Shown here: piece by piece, positions 33,746-41,714 of the stretch
Numbering within the stretch: position 1 is the stretch's first letter
Layout: the number at the start of each line of letters is the position of its first letter
Source of the DNA: JBBTXG01 sp038062375
GTDB lineage: Bacteria; Patescibacteriota; Minisyncoccia; Minisyncoccales; UBA10102
Direction: 5' to 3'
Assembly (NCBI GenBank): GCA_038062375.1
Contig: JBBTXG010000005.1
Span: forward strand, 62,001-126,000
Length of the DNA stretch: 64,000 nucleotides
Notes under the pieces: model-generated
The model's database searches: none
What the model saw: only the letters and a program-made list of their open reading frames with translations
What the model was told of the DNA's origin: nothing
Made by a program: the position numbers and the translations under genes

Positions 33746-35188
33746 GATTGAGGTGAGGAGCATGCGGGAGGTTTCGGGATTGGCCTTTCCGCGGCTGCGA
33801 GCCATCATTTGACCGACTAAAAACTGAAGGGCGTTTTGTCTGCCTTTTTTGTAGTCCTCTACTGCTTTGGGGTTTTGAGCAATCACCTCGCGAGCGATGC
33901 GGCCGAGCTCGTCTTCATCTATCACTTGGGCAAGATTCTTTTCTTCAATGATGTGAGAGGGATCACTTCCTTTGCCAAACATTTCTTTGAGAACAGTTTT
34001 TGCAACAGGGCTTGAAATCCTCTGCTCGTGGAGTAAAATAATGAGTTCTGCGAAGTTCTCTGGAGTAATAAGAAAATCTTCGCCTTCCACCGAAGCTCCT
34101 CGCAAAAGACCCAGAAGATCAGAAATGATGTAGTTTGCAGAGAGCCTGGTAAGTTTCTGGAGTCGCTCGGGAGAAAGACTGGGGCCAAGCTCGCTTATCA
34201 CCTTCTCAAAATACTCCCCCAGATCTTTGTTTTGCACAAAAACCTCGATCTCTTTTTCGGAAAGATTGTACTCTTCCCGAAAGCGCTTTCTTTTTGGTCG
34301 AGGTAATTCGGGAATTTCAGCTCTCATTTCTTCAATCGATTCTTTAGAAAAATGGAGCGGCGGAATGTCTGGCTCGGGAAAATAGCGATATTCATGAGCA
34401 GATTCTTTTTCTCGTTGAGAAAAGGTCTCTCCCTTATTGTCATTCCATCCACGTGTTTCCTGTACTACTTTCTCTCCTGATTCCAACGCTTTTGTTTGCC
34501 GTTTGATTTCAAACTCGATTGCTCGTTCCACTGATCGAAAAGAGTTTAGGTTTTTCACTTCAACTTTTGTGCCTAGTTGTTCTTGTCCCTCTGGTTTCAC
34601 CGATATATTTGCTTCCACGCGCATTTGCCCTTTTTCCATATCGGCATCTGACGCTCTGACATAACGCAGTAGAAGCTGAAGCTCTCTCGCAAACGCGCTC
34701 GCCTCTTTTGCAGAGGTGATGTCCGGTTCCGTTACTAACTCCATCAAAGGTATCCCCGCCCGATTAAAGTCCACAAGCGAATAGTCCACACCTGGCGGAT
34801 GAATGAGTTTGCCTGTATCTTCTTCCAGATGCACCCTCGTTATTCGAATGTCTCTTTCTCCAATCTTCAGTTTTCCCCCTTCGCATAAGGGCATATCATA
34901 TTGGCTTATCTGATATCCTTTGGGAAGGTCGGGGTAAAAATAGTTTTTGCGGTCGAACTTTGATTTTTCAGGAATAGTGCAATCCAAAGCAAGCCCAACC
35001 TTAATTACCTTATGAATCGCCTCTTTGTTTGCGACAGGGAGTGTCCCCGGATGCCCCATACAAATGGGACAAATGTTGACATTGGGATGCTTTTCTAAAG
35101 GATCGTTCACGCAAGAGCAAAACATCTTACTCTTCGTTTTGAGCTCCGCGTGGATCTCTAAACCTATGGTTGGGATATAATTTGCCAT
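33734..35188 (-). CDS. gatB: Asp-tRNA(Asn)/Glu-tRNA(Gln) amidotransferase subunit B
   Basis: tRNA-binding and kinase-like subunit of GatCAB, which converts mischarged Asp-tRNA(Asn) or Glu-tRNA(Gln). 484 residues. Signature: IPTIGLEIHAELKTKSKMFCSC ... NICPICMGHPGTLPVANKEAI (zinc Cys), FDRKNYFYPDLPKGYQISQYDMPLCEGG, then DADMEKGQMRVEANISV. The C-terminal YqeY-like helical domain is present (GQMMARSRGKANPE). The start overlaps tmk by 25 nt. gatA and gatC are 13 kb away. Confidence 0.97.
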   Translation of the reverse strand: MANYIPTIGLEIHAELKTKSKMFCSCVNDPLEKHPNVNICPICMGHPGTLPVANKEAIHKVIKVGLALDCTIPEKSKFDRKNYFYPDLPKGYQISQYDMPLCEGGKLKIGERDIRITRVHLEEDTGKLIHPPGVDYSLVDFNRAGIPLMELVTEPDITSAKEASAFARELQLLLRYVRASDADMEKGQMRVEANISVKPEGQEQLGTKVEVKNLNSFRSVERAIEFEIKRQTKALESGEKVVQETRGWNDNKGETFSQREKESAHEYRYFPEPDIPPLHFSKESIEEMRAEIPELPRPKRKRFREEYNLSEKEIEVFVQNKDLGEYFEKVISELGPSLSPERLQKLTRLSANYIISDLLGLLRGASVEGEDFLITPENFAELIILLHEQRISSPVAKTVLKEMFGKGSDPSHIIEEKNLAQVIDEDELGRIAREVIAQNPKAVEDYKKGRQNALQFLVGQMMARSRGKANPETSRMLLTSILTK

Positions 35189-35772
35189 ATTGTTTTTGCG
35201 ACCTCTTCGATAGGTTGTTGACCGTCTATTACGTGTATATGTTGGAATTTTTTAGGAAGCGTTTCATACGCTTGCCAGATCTTTTCCATCTTTTGCTCCT
35301 CTTCGAAAAGCGTAAAGGGCTTTCCTCGCTTTCTAATGCGTTGAACGCATACCGCAGGCTTCACTCCAAGCAAAAACGTGACATCGGGAAGCAGGAAATC
35401 ATTTTGGAGGACAATGAGGTCTTGAGGGCGAGCGCCTGCCACGCTCCCAAAAGCAAGGCTCGAAAATACATAACGGTCGCACACCACCCATACTCCTTTT
35501 TGGAGCGCCGGGACAATGGTTTTTTCAAGATGCTCCTTGCGGTCTTGAGCGAAAAGGCGCTGCAGTTCAAGGGAATCGAGAACTTCTTTCTTGTCTAACA
35601 CATTCCGAATGTGTTTTCCAGCTTCAGATTCGAGAGTCGGCTCTTTGGTAATGACGACTTCCCTTCCTGCTTTTTGAAGCGCGGCCGCGAGTATGCTTGC
35701 CTGCGTGGTCTGGCCCGAACCATCCAACCCCTCCAGCACAATAAATTTTCCTGGATACGGATTTTTTTGCAT
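35164..35772 (-). CDS. tmk: Thymidylate kinase
   Basis: Phosphorylates dTMP to dTDP. 202 residues from the ATG that overlaps the upstream stop (TAATG). FIVLEGLDGSGQTTQASILAAALQKAG is the P-loop (GLDGSGQTT), followed by TKEPT, the DRYVFSSLAFG (DRY motif) and a LID region. It lies in an operon with the dCTP-deaminase-like gene and dfrA, so with thyA the whole dTTP route is within 3 kb. Confidence 0.95.
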   Translation of the reverse strand: MQKNPYPGKFIVLEGLDGSGQTTQASILAAALQKAGREVVITKEPTLESEAGKHIRNVLDKKEVLDSLELQRLFAQDRKEHLEKTIVPALQKGVWVVCDRYVFSSLAFGSVAGARPQDLIVLQNDFLLPDVTFLLGVKPAVCVQRIRKRGKPFTLFEEEQKMEKIWQAYETLPKKFQHIHVIDGQQPIEEVAKTIWQIISQP

Positions 35773-36311
35773 TATACTTGGGTTTCTTTTTGGTTGGTGG
35801 TAACGCGGCCGCCTTGCCATTGGCCGCGATAAAGATTGCTCTCGCCCTTCACCTCAAAAAACATGATGTGCACGACGCGAGCTCCCATTTCCAAGCGAAA
35901 GTTGGTATCGCGGAAGTTATACACGCCCATATTCAATCCTCCTTGGTATCCCGGAGGCACTTGCCCGCCGAAAACATACACGCCAGAACGAAAAAGCGTG
36001 GAACGCGGAGTCATGAGTGCCAGCAGATTCTCTGGCATATTCACGTCTTCCACGGTCTTGAGCAGATAATAGGTTTGCGGCTGAAGCTGAACCTCTACGG
36101 TTTTGTTCTCATCGTACTTTGCCAGGAGTTTCATGTCAGGGGTTTGCCGTTCGCTCACGCCAAGAAACCCTTGGCCTGAAATTTCATATAACTCCCCTAT
36201 TCTCAAATCAAATCCTGCGCCTTCGGGATTTTCCAGCTCTCGTTGAGAGAGATTCGTTACGAGATTCTTTTCTCGCACCAATTGATGAAGTTCTTTTATA
36301 CCGAGAACCAT
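35772..36311 (-). CDS. dCTP deaminase / dUTPase-family protein
   Basis: 179 residues. Fold motifs of the trimeric dUTPase/Dcd superfamily are visible: NPEGAGFDLRIGELYEI near the start, then VQLQPQTYYLLKT, MTPRSTLFRSGVYVFGGQVPPGYQGGLNMGVYNF and LEMGARVVHIMFFEV. The canonical RSS-x-R-x-G of Dcd is replaced by PRSTLFRSGV, so it may be a dUTPase rather than a deaminase. ATG follows the dfrA stop by one base. A second, more canonical Dcd is encoded at 37793-38368. Confidence 0.8.
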   Translation of the reverse strand: MVLGIKELHQLVREKNLVTNLSQRELENPEGAGFDLRIGELYEISGQGFLGVSERQTPDMKLLAKYDENKTVEVQLQPQTYYLLKTVEDVNMPENLLALMTPRSTLFRSGVYVFGGQVPPGYQGGLNMGVYNFRDTNFRLEMGARVVHIMFFEVKGESNLYRGQWQGGRVTTNQKETQV

Positions 36312-36312
36312 G

Positions 36313-36810
36313 CTAAGAATTTATTACTTTGTATTCCAATAAAACCGCATGTTCTCCCAACTTTTCCATCGATACAAGCTGAAGTTTCGCATCAAGCTCT
36401 TTATTGAACAATGTCATGCCCTTGCCAAACAAGACTGGCTCTATGGTGAGATACAGGGTATCCACCACCCCTGCTTGCATAAACATGGTGTAAATGGTGG
36501 CGCCTCCGCAAATCGCAACCTCATGATAGCCACGCGTCTCGAGATCTTGTAAAAGTTCTCTAGGTTCTTTCTGCGTAACCTCCACTCCTTCGTATGTCTT
36601 ATCCCTAGAGTATACGATATTGAGTCTTTCTGGCAATGGTTTTCCAATGGTTTCATAGGTATTCTGCCCAAATACTACGACTCCTGCCTGTTTAGTCCTC
36701 TGGCTAAAAAACAACTTATCTGCCTTGCTCGTCCATTCCATGGGAGTATGTGCAGCATTCTTTGCGATAAACCCGTCTGCTGTAAGGGCCGCTATGATGA
36801 AAATTTTCAT
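36313..36810 (-). CDS. Dihydrofolate reductase
   Basis: 165 residues. IIAALTADGFIAKNAAHTPMEWTSKADKLFF, then GVVVFGQNTYETIGKPLPERLNIVYSRD and VAICGGATIYTMFMQAGVVDTLYLTIEPVLFGKG follow the DHFR/RibD-C fold (NADPH-binding ICGGATIY). Context with thyA, tmk and Dcd makes DHFR the best call, though a RibD-type reductase is possible from sequence alone. The gene diverges from thyA; both have leaderless promoters that overlap. Confidence 0.85.
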   Translation of the reverse strand: MKIFIIAALTADGFIAKNAAHTPMEWTSKADKLFFSQRTKQAGVVVFGQNTYETIGKPLPERLNIVYSRDKTYEGVEVTQKEPRELLQDLETRGYHEVAICGGATIYTMFMQAGVVDTLYLTIEPVLFGKGMTLFNKELDAKLQLVSMEKLGEHAVLLEYKVINS

Positions 36811-36812
36811 TG

Positions 36813-36825
36813 TGGTATAGTATCA
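36813..36825. promoter_or_regulatory. Overlapping divergent leaderless promoters of dfrA and thyA
   Basis: On the plus strand TGG-TATAGT (36813-36821) lies 6 nt before the thyA ATG (36828). On the minus strand TGA-TACTAT (36825-36817) lies 6 nt before the DHFR ATG (36810). The two -10 elements overlap by 5 nt, so only one can be used at a time. Confidence 0.7.
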
Positions 36826-36827
36826 TA

Positions 36828-37796
36828 ATGCATCCCGAATACCAATATCTTAATCTCCTTCAGGATATCCTTGAAAACGGCGCTATCAAGCACGAATATA
36901 ACACCGGCATTGAAGAAAAAAGCGTGTTTGGACGTCAGATTCGTTTTGACTTATCGCAAGGCTTCCCCTTACTAACAACCAAAAAAGTTTTTACACGCGG
37001 CATTATAGTAGAACTGCTCTGGTTTTTGCAGGGGAATTCAAATATAAAGTATTTGGTTGATAACAATGTTCATATCTGGGATGAATGGGCGTTCCGCATT
37101 TTTACCGATGCAAAAAACGGTAAATGGTACGGAAAAGAGCGACCATTAACAGAAGAAGAAAAATCAATACAGGACCAAGCTGTCTTTATTCAAAAGATAA
37201 AAGAAGATGATGCGTTTGCAAAAGAATGGGGTGATATTTTAACGGTGTATGGGCGCATGTGGCGAAAGTGGCCGGGCAAAGACCACACCATTGACCAAAT
37301 TGCCTGGGTCATTGAAAAATTGAAAAAATCCCCGGACAGGAGGCATGCAGTGGTCTCTGCATGGAACCCCGACTTTATTTATGAAATGGCAAGCAAAGAG
37401 CATGCAAGGCCGGTACCCCCTTTCTGCCACACCATGTTTCACTTCAACGTTCTTGATGGTAGGCTTTCGTGCTTACTCTATCAACGTTCTGCCGACATGT
37501 TCTTGGGCGTACCTTTCAACATCGCGAGCTACGCCCTCCTGACTTCGATGGTTGCCCAGGTCACCGGATATCCTCCGGGAGAATTCATCCATGTCTTCGG
37601 AGATACCCATATTTACAGCAATCATTATGAACAAGTGAAAGAACAGTTGAAACGAGAGCCGCGGCCATTTCCAAAACTGGTGCTCAATCCTGCAATACAA
37701 AACATCGACGCATTCACGTTCGACGATATCAACATCGAAGGGTACAATCCACATCCTCCCATTAAAGGAGAGGTTACCGTTGTAGGAGGATTTTAA
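36828..37796 (+). CDS. thyA: Thymidylate synthase
   Basis: Methylates dUMP to dTMP using methylene-tetrahydrofolate. 322 residues from ATG 36828 (MHPEYQYLNLLQDIL). Nucleophile Cys200 in PVPPFCHTMFHFNV, RRHAVVSAWNP, RSADMFLGVPFNIASYALLTSM and HVFGDTHIYSNHYEQ are all conserved. An insertion of about 50 aa (residues 85-145) makes it longer than E. coli ThyA, as in some larger bacterial forms. The 3' end overlaps dcd tail to tail by 4 nt. Confidence 0.96.
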   Translation: MHPEYQYLNLLQDILENGAIKHEYNTGIEEKSVFGRQIRFDLSQGFPLLTTKKVFTRGIIVELLWFLQGNSNIKYLVDNNVHIWDEWAFRIFTDAKNGKWYGKERPLTEEEKSIQDQAVFIQKIKEDDAFAKEWGDILTVYGRMWRKWPGKDHTIDQIAWVIEKLKKSPDRRHAVVSAWNPDFIYEMASKEHARPVPPFCHTMFHFNVLDGRLSCLLYQRSADMFLGVPFNIASYALLTSMVAQVTGYPPGEFIHVFGDTHIYSNHYEQVKEQLKREPRPFPKLVLNPAIQNIDAFTFDDINIEGYNPHPPIKGEVTVVGGF

Positions 37797-38368
37797 CGGA
37801 GTTCTTGGTTTATCTTGCTTGCTTGAGGTTTTTCTTGACCGGCGTATTTTCTCTTTTCGCTTTTACTGTAGGATTCTTGAGCAGGGCTTGAGAGCGTCTC
37901 AAAAGTGAGCGCGCAAATCCTCATTCCGGTGTAGAGCACCACGGGCATAATTCCCAAGTTCCCCAGCTCCATCACTGCTTTTCCCGACCAACCAGGGTCA
38001 AATCGTGCTGCAGTGGAGTGCACCACAACTCCTAACCGCCCCAACGAGCTTCTTCCGTCAAGACGCGCCATGAGATCAAGGGGAAGAATAAAACTCTCTT
38101 TCGTGACCGCGAGAGCGAAGTCTTTTGGTTGTAAAATAAAAGGACTGTTTTCTTCTCCCGTAGTAATTTCTTCCATAATGTCCTCCATATTGACTGACCG
38201 CTTGAGATCGAGGTATGGATACTGCGACGGCTTGAATACCTTAAACACATTCCCGAGATGAAGATCAAGAGAACAAGGACCGAGCTGTTCCTCAAGATTT
38301 GGACTCGGGAAGACCTGGATTTTTCCTTCTGTAATGTGCGAGATGATGTCTCGATCTGAAAGAATCAT
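37793..38368 (-). CDS. dcd: dCTP deaminase
   Basis: 191 residues from ATG 38368 (MILSDRDIISHI). LGPCSLDLHLGNVFKVF, then MARLDGRSSLGRLGVVVHSTAARFDPGWSGKAVMELGN match the Dcd signature (RSSLxRLG ... VHxTAxxxDPGWxGxxxxE). The C-terminal tail is Lys/Gln-rich. It makes dUTP for thyA, with a second family member nearby possibly giving the dUTPase step. It follows rplK closely. Confidence 0.92.
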   Translation of the reverse strand: MILSDRDIISHITEGKIQVFPSPNLEEQLGPCSLDLHLGNVFKVFKPSQYPYLDLKRSVNMEDIMEEITTGEENSPFILQPKDFALAVTKESFILPLDLMARLDGRSSLGRLGVVVHSTAARFDPGWSGKAVMELGNLGIMPVVLYTGMRICALTFETLSSPAQESYSKSEKRKYAGQEKPQASKINQELR

Positions 38369-38378
38369 AAATGGAAAG

Positions 38379-38801
38379 TTATTCCACGGTAATGCCCAAA
38401 CTTTTTGCTGTCCCCTCAATTGTTTTCATGGCTTTTTCGATGTCCCCGGTATTTAGATCTTCGATCTTTTTTTCTGCGATCTCTTTCAGTTGAGCCCTCG
38501 TGATTGCTCCCACCCTCTTTTCGTTTGGAGTTCCCGATCCCTTTTCGATGCCAGCAGCTTTCTTGAGCAGTTCCGATGCTGGCGGCTCATGAAGTTTGAA
38601 CGCATACGTTCGGTCCTCGTACACCGTAATATCTACGGGGATCTTAAACCCTCGTTTTTCCTTCGTTGCTTCGTTAAACTTTTGACAGAACTCTCCGATA
38701 TTTACTCCGTGCTGCGCCAGAGCCGGCCCTACGGGAGGAGCAGGCGTTGCCTCTCCTGCCTTAATATGTAATTTTATGAGTGTCTTGATCTTCTTTGCCA
38801 T
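38379..38801 (-). CDS. rplK: 50S ribosomal protein uL11
   Basis: 140 residues, full length. IKLHIKAGEATPAPPVGPALAQHGVNIGEFCQKFNEAT is the canonical start; the C-terminal rRNA-binding domain (GIEKGSGTPNEKRVGAITRAQLKEIAEKKIEDLNT...) is intact. It follows nusG by 2 nt, the normal secE-nusG-rplK order, but rplA (uL1), expected next, is replaced by dcd. Confidence 0.97.
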   Translation of the reverse strand: MAKKIKTLIKLHIKAGEATPAPPVGPALAQHGVNIGEFCQKFNEATKEKRGFKIPVDITVYEDRTYAFKLHEPPASELLKKAAGIEKGSGTPNEKRVGAITRAQLKEIAEKKIEDLNTGDIEKAMKTIEGTAKSLGITVE

Positions 38802-38803
38802 GG

Positions 38804-39349
38804 TTATACTTTCTTTATTTGCAAGGAATCTAACTCTACGGGCGTGTCGCGGCCAAACATATTCACAAGCACTTTCACCTTGCCTCGAGCTTCATCGACT
38901 TCTGATACCTTTCCATCAAAATCCTTGAATGGGCCATCGATAATCTTTACTGAATCTCCTGGTTCTGCTTCAATCTGGTACTGGGGAACTTCCATGCCCA
39001 TTCGCTTCTGAAGACTCTCAATTTCTTCTCGAGATATCGCCACTGGAATGGTCCCCGATCCTACGAATCCAGTAACGTTAGGAGTATTCCTTACCACGTA
39101 CCACGAATCATCCGTTACAATCATTTCCACCAGCACATACCCAGGATAAATTTTCTCTTCTATGATCTTTCGTTTGCCATTCTTAATTTTAATCTTTTTT
39201 TCTTTCGGTACAATAACCTGAAAAATCTTGTCTCCCACATCCAAAGACTCAATCCTCTGCCGAAGATTCCTTGCAACCGCATCTTCGTATCCTGAATAGG
39301 TATGAATGACATACCAACTCCGCTCTTGTACTGATTGCTGTTTTGCCAT
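38804..39349 (-). CDS. nusG: Transcription termination/antitermination protein NusG
   Basis: 181 residues. NGN domain (RSWYVIHTYSGYEDAVARNLRQRIESL ... KIYPGYVLVEMIVTDDSWYVVRNTPNVTGFVG) and C-terminal KOW domain (GDSVKIIDGPFKDFDGKVSEVDEARGKVKVLVNMFGRDTPVELDSLQIKKV). It binds RNA polymerase and couples it to the ribosome. It lies between secE and rplK. Confidence 0.97.
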   Translation of the reverse strand: MAKQQSVQERSWYVIHTYSGYEDAVARNLRQRIESLDVGDKIFQVIVPKEKKIKIKNGKRKIIEEKIYPGYVLVEMIVTDDSWYVVRNTPNVTGFVGSGTIPVAISREEIESLQKRMGMEVPQYQIEAEPGDSVKIIDGPFKDFDGKVSEVDEARGKVKVLVNMFGRDTPVELDSLQIKKV

Positions 39350-39366
39350 GGATACGCTTTGATTTT

Positions 39367-39579
39367 TTATGTTGCTATAAATTTCTCTAGCAATAACTGA
39401 AAAATAAAGTCAAAGATGCTCAAGAAAATTGCTACTGCAACAGAAAAAACAACGACAATGAGAGTATCCTTGATCGTTTGCTCTTTTGTGGGCCAGTTTA
39501 CCTTCTTTGTTTCGAGTCTCACCTCTTTTAAAAAGCTCAATAATCTTGAAAAGAGATTGATTGGATTTATAACTTTCAT
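39367..39579 (-). CDS. secE: Preprotein translocase subunit SecE
   Basis: 70 residues from ATG 39579, which has GAGG 5 nt upstream. The upstream GTG (39615) would place the start inside the leader hairpin. The conserved amphipathic part (FLKEVRLETKKVNWPTKEQTIKDTLIVV) precedes one transmembrane helix (VVVFSVAVAIFLSIFDFIFQ). It is the single-TM SecE form, partner of SecY. It heads secE-nusG-rplK. Confidence 0.93.
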   Translation of the reverse strand: MKVINPINLFSRLLSFLKEVRLETKKVNWPTKEQTIKDTLIVVVFSVAVAIFLSIFDFIFQLLLEKFIAT

Positions 39580-39627
39580 AAGTTCCTCAGAGCTTAAAAA
39601 GGCCTCTCGGGCCACTCTGCATATCCC

Positions 39628-39656
39628 ACTATAGAATTTTGCGAAAAATAAGTCAA
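39628..39656 (-). promoter_or_regulatory. secE-nusG-rplK promoter
   Basis: TTGACT (39656-39651), 17-nt spacer, TATAGT (39633-39628). The leader of about 45 nt contains a small GGCC-CGAGA-GGCC hairpin followed by TTTTT before the secE ribosome site; it could be a weak attenuator. Confidence 0.75.
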
Positions 39657-39672
39657 CCCTGCTTGGGAAATC

Positions 39673-41706
39673 CTAAATGTCAAGGTTCTTGACGGATTTG
39701 GCGTAGGTTTGGATGAATTTCTTGCGCGGCAACACCTCGTCGCCCATGAGAATGTCAAAGGTTCGATCTGCCTCTTTAACATTTTGAATCGTAACTTGCA
39801 AAAGAATTCTGTTTTGAGGATTCATCGTGGTCTCCCAGAGCTGATCGGGATTCATTTCTCCCAATCCTTTGTATCGCTGGATATTTAATCCAGAAATTTT
39901 CTGCTCCTTTTCTTCTTGCATCTCCTCTCCTTCTTCCTCGGGTGCATGTTTCTTTGCCGACTCTTTTTTTGTTGGCTGTTGTTTTTGCTTCTTGACCTCC
40001 TGGAGAATTTGATTTTTTTCTCCTTCGTTATACGCATACCGTACTTCTTTTCCTATTTGCATTCGGTATAAGGGCGGCTGGGCAATATAGAGGTAACCTC
40101 CTTCGATCAGCGGTTTGAAGTATCGATAAAAAAGGGTAAGAACGAGGGTACGAATGTGGTTCCCGTCCGAATCAGCATCGGCCATTATAATAATTCGATG
40201 ATATCTCAATTTTCCCATATCAAAATCTTCTGCGATAGCAGTTCCCAGGGCAATCACGAGCGAACGGATTTCTTTGGAGGCAAGAATTTTGTCGAGTCGA
40301 GCCCTTTCGACGTTTAAGATTTTTCCGCGTAAAGGCAAAATCGCTTGGAACCTCCGATCGCGACCCATCTTACTCGATCCACCGGCACTCTCCCCTTCGA
40401 CGATGTAAAGCTCTGATTCTGCGGGATCTCGAGAGTTGCAATCCGCAAGCTTTCCAGGGAGAGCCAATCCTTCTAAAATGCCTTTTCGCAAAACTGTCTG
40501 GCGTGCCGCTTTCGCTGCTTTTCTTGCCTTTGATGCCAAAAAACATTTTTCGATAATTGCTCTTGCATCTTGAGGATTTCGTTCCAGAAAATCGGTTAAT
40601 GCTTCTGACACGACCGCCTCTACTGCTGATTTTGCTTCTGGATTTCCCAACTTCGCTTTCGTCTGTCCTTCAAACTGCGGATCTCGCAGTTTCACGGAAA
40701 CCACCGCGGTCAATCCTTCGCGTACATCATCGCCGGTCAAGGAATCCTCATCGCCCTTCAGAAAATTATTTTTCTTAGCGTATTCATTCAGCATGCGAGT
40801 TAACGCGGAGCGAAAACCAGTAATGTGAGTGCCTCCTTGGGCGTTGTGGATATTGTTCGCAAATCCTTCCTCATAGATCTCAAATTCCTCGGTATATCTC
40901 ATTGCGACTTCTACAAGAATTCCATCTCTTTCTCCTTTCGCGTAAAAAATATTCTCGTGCTTGGCAGGAGAGCCATGCGTAAGATACTTCACATACGAAG
41001 CAACTCCACCTTCAAAATAGAATCCATAGGCATGCTTCTCTTTTTCTCTTGCATCAACAAACATGATATGCACCCCCGAGGTAAGATATGCTTGCTGGCG
41101 TAAATGCTGAAGAATTATCTTTTCCTCGAACGCAATTTCCTTGAAAACTTCGGGGTCAGGTTCAAACACCACGGTAGTTCCCGTGCCCCTGCAAGAACCA
41201 ACTCTCTTTACTTGAGATTTCGGTTTGCCTCTCATATATTCTTGCTGATATTTCGCGCCATCCCTGCACACCTCTACTCGTAAGTATCGAGACAAAGCGT
41301 TTACCACCGAAACTCCTACTCCATGAAGTCCGCCTGAAACCTTGTACGCTCCGCTTCCAAATTTTGCACCCGCGTGCAGCATCGTCATGACGGTCTCCAA
41401 TGTTGATTTTTTTGTCTGGGGGTGTTTTTCTACGGGGATTCCCCGGCCATCATCGACAACTTTCACTTGATTATTTGGCAACAACGAAATTTCGATATTC
41501 TTTGCATACCCTATCATCGCCTCGTCTATCGAGTTATCAAGAACCTCCCAAACAAGATGATGTAATCCGTCAGGACCCGTAGAGCCAATATACATGCCAG
41601 GGCGCTTGCGCACCGGTTCTAACCCTTCCAGCACCTGGATATCTTTTGCGCCATAATCTGAAGATAGGGTTTGTTTTTTTCTTTGGGGCATAATGTTATG
41701 CAACAT
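39673..41706 (-). CDS. gyrB: DNA gyrase subunit B
   Basis: Type II topoisomerase ATPase subunit, 677 residues from ATG 41706 (AGGAG 5 nt upstream, overlapping the pheT stop). GHKL ATPase motifs (EVLDNSIDEAMIGYA, DDGRGIPVEKHPQTKKSTLETVMTMLHAGAKFGSGAYKVSGGLHGVGVSVVNALS), TOPRIM (YIVEGESAGGSSKMGRDRRFQAILPLRGKILNVE, DADSDGNHIRTL). The usual EGDSAGG is EGESAGG here. The C-terminal GyrB tail (IQRYKGLGEMNPDQLWETTMNP) is present. GyrB and ParE are not fully separable by eye. Confidence 0.92.
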   Translation of the reverse strand: MLHNIMPQRKKQTLSSDYGAKDIQVLEGLEPVRKRPGMYIGSTGPDGLHHLVWEVLDNSIDEAMIGYAKNIEISLLPNNQVKVVDDGRGIPVEKHPQTKKSTLETVMTMLHAGAKFGSGAYKVSGGLHGVGVSVVNALSRYLRVEVCRDGAKYQQEYMRGKPKSQVKRVGSCRGTGTTVVFEPDPEVFKEIAFEEKIILQHLRQQAYLTSGVHIMFVDAREKEKHAYGFYFEGGVASYVKYLTHGSPAKHENIFYAKGERDGILVEVAMRYTEEFEIYEEGFANNIHNAQGGTHITGFRSALTRMLNEYAKKNNFLKGDEDSLTGDDVREGLTAVVSVKLRDPQFEGQTKAKLGNPEAKSAVEAVVSEALTDFLERNPQDARAIIEKCFLASKARKAAKAARQTVLRKGILEGLALPGKLADCNSRDPAESELYIVEGESAGGSSKMGRDRRFQAILPLRGKILNVERARLDKILASKEIRSLVIALGTAIAEDFDMGKLRYHRIIIMADADSDGNHIRTLVLTLFYRYFKPLIEGGYLYIAQPPLYRMQIGKEVRYAYNEGEKNQILQEVKKQKQQPTKKESAKKHAPEEEGEEMQEEKEQKISGLNIQRYKGLGEMNPDQLWETTMNPQNRILLQVTIQNVKEADRTFDILMGDEVLPRKKFIQTYAKSVKNLDI

Positions 41707-41714
41707 ACGAGCTC

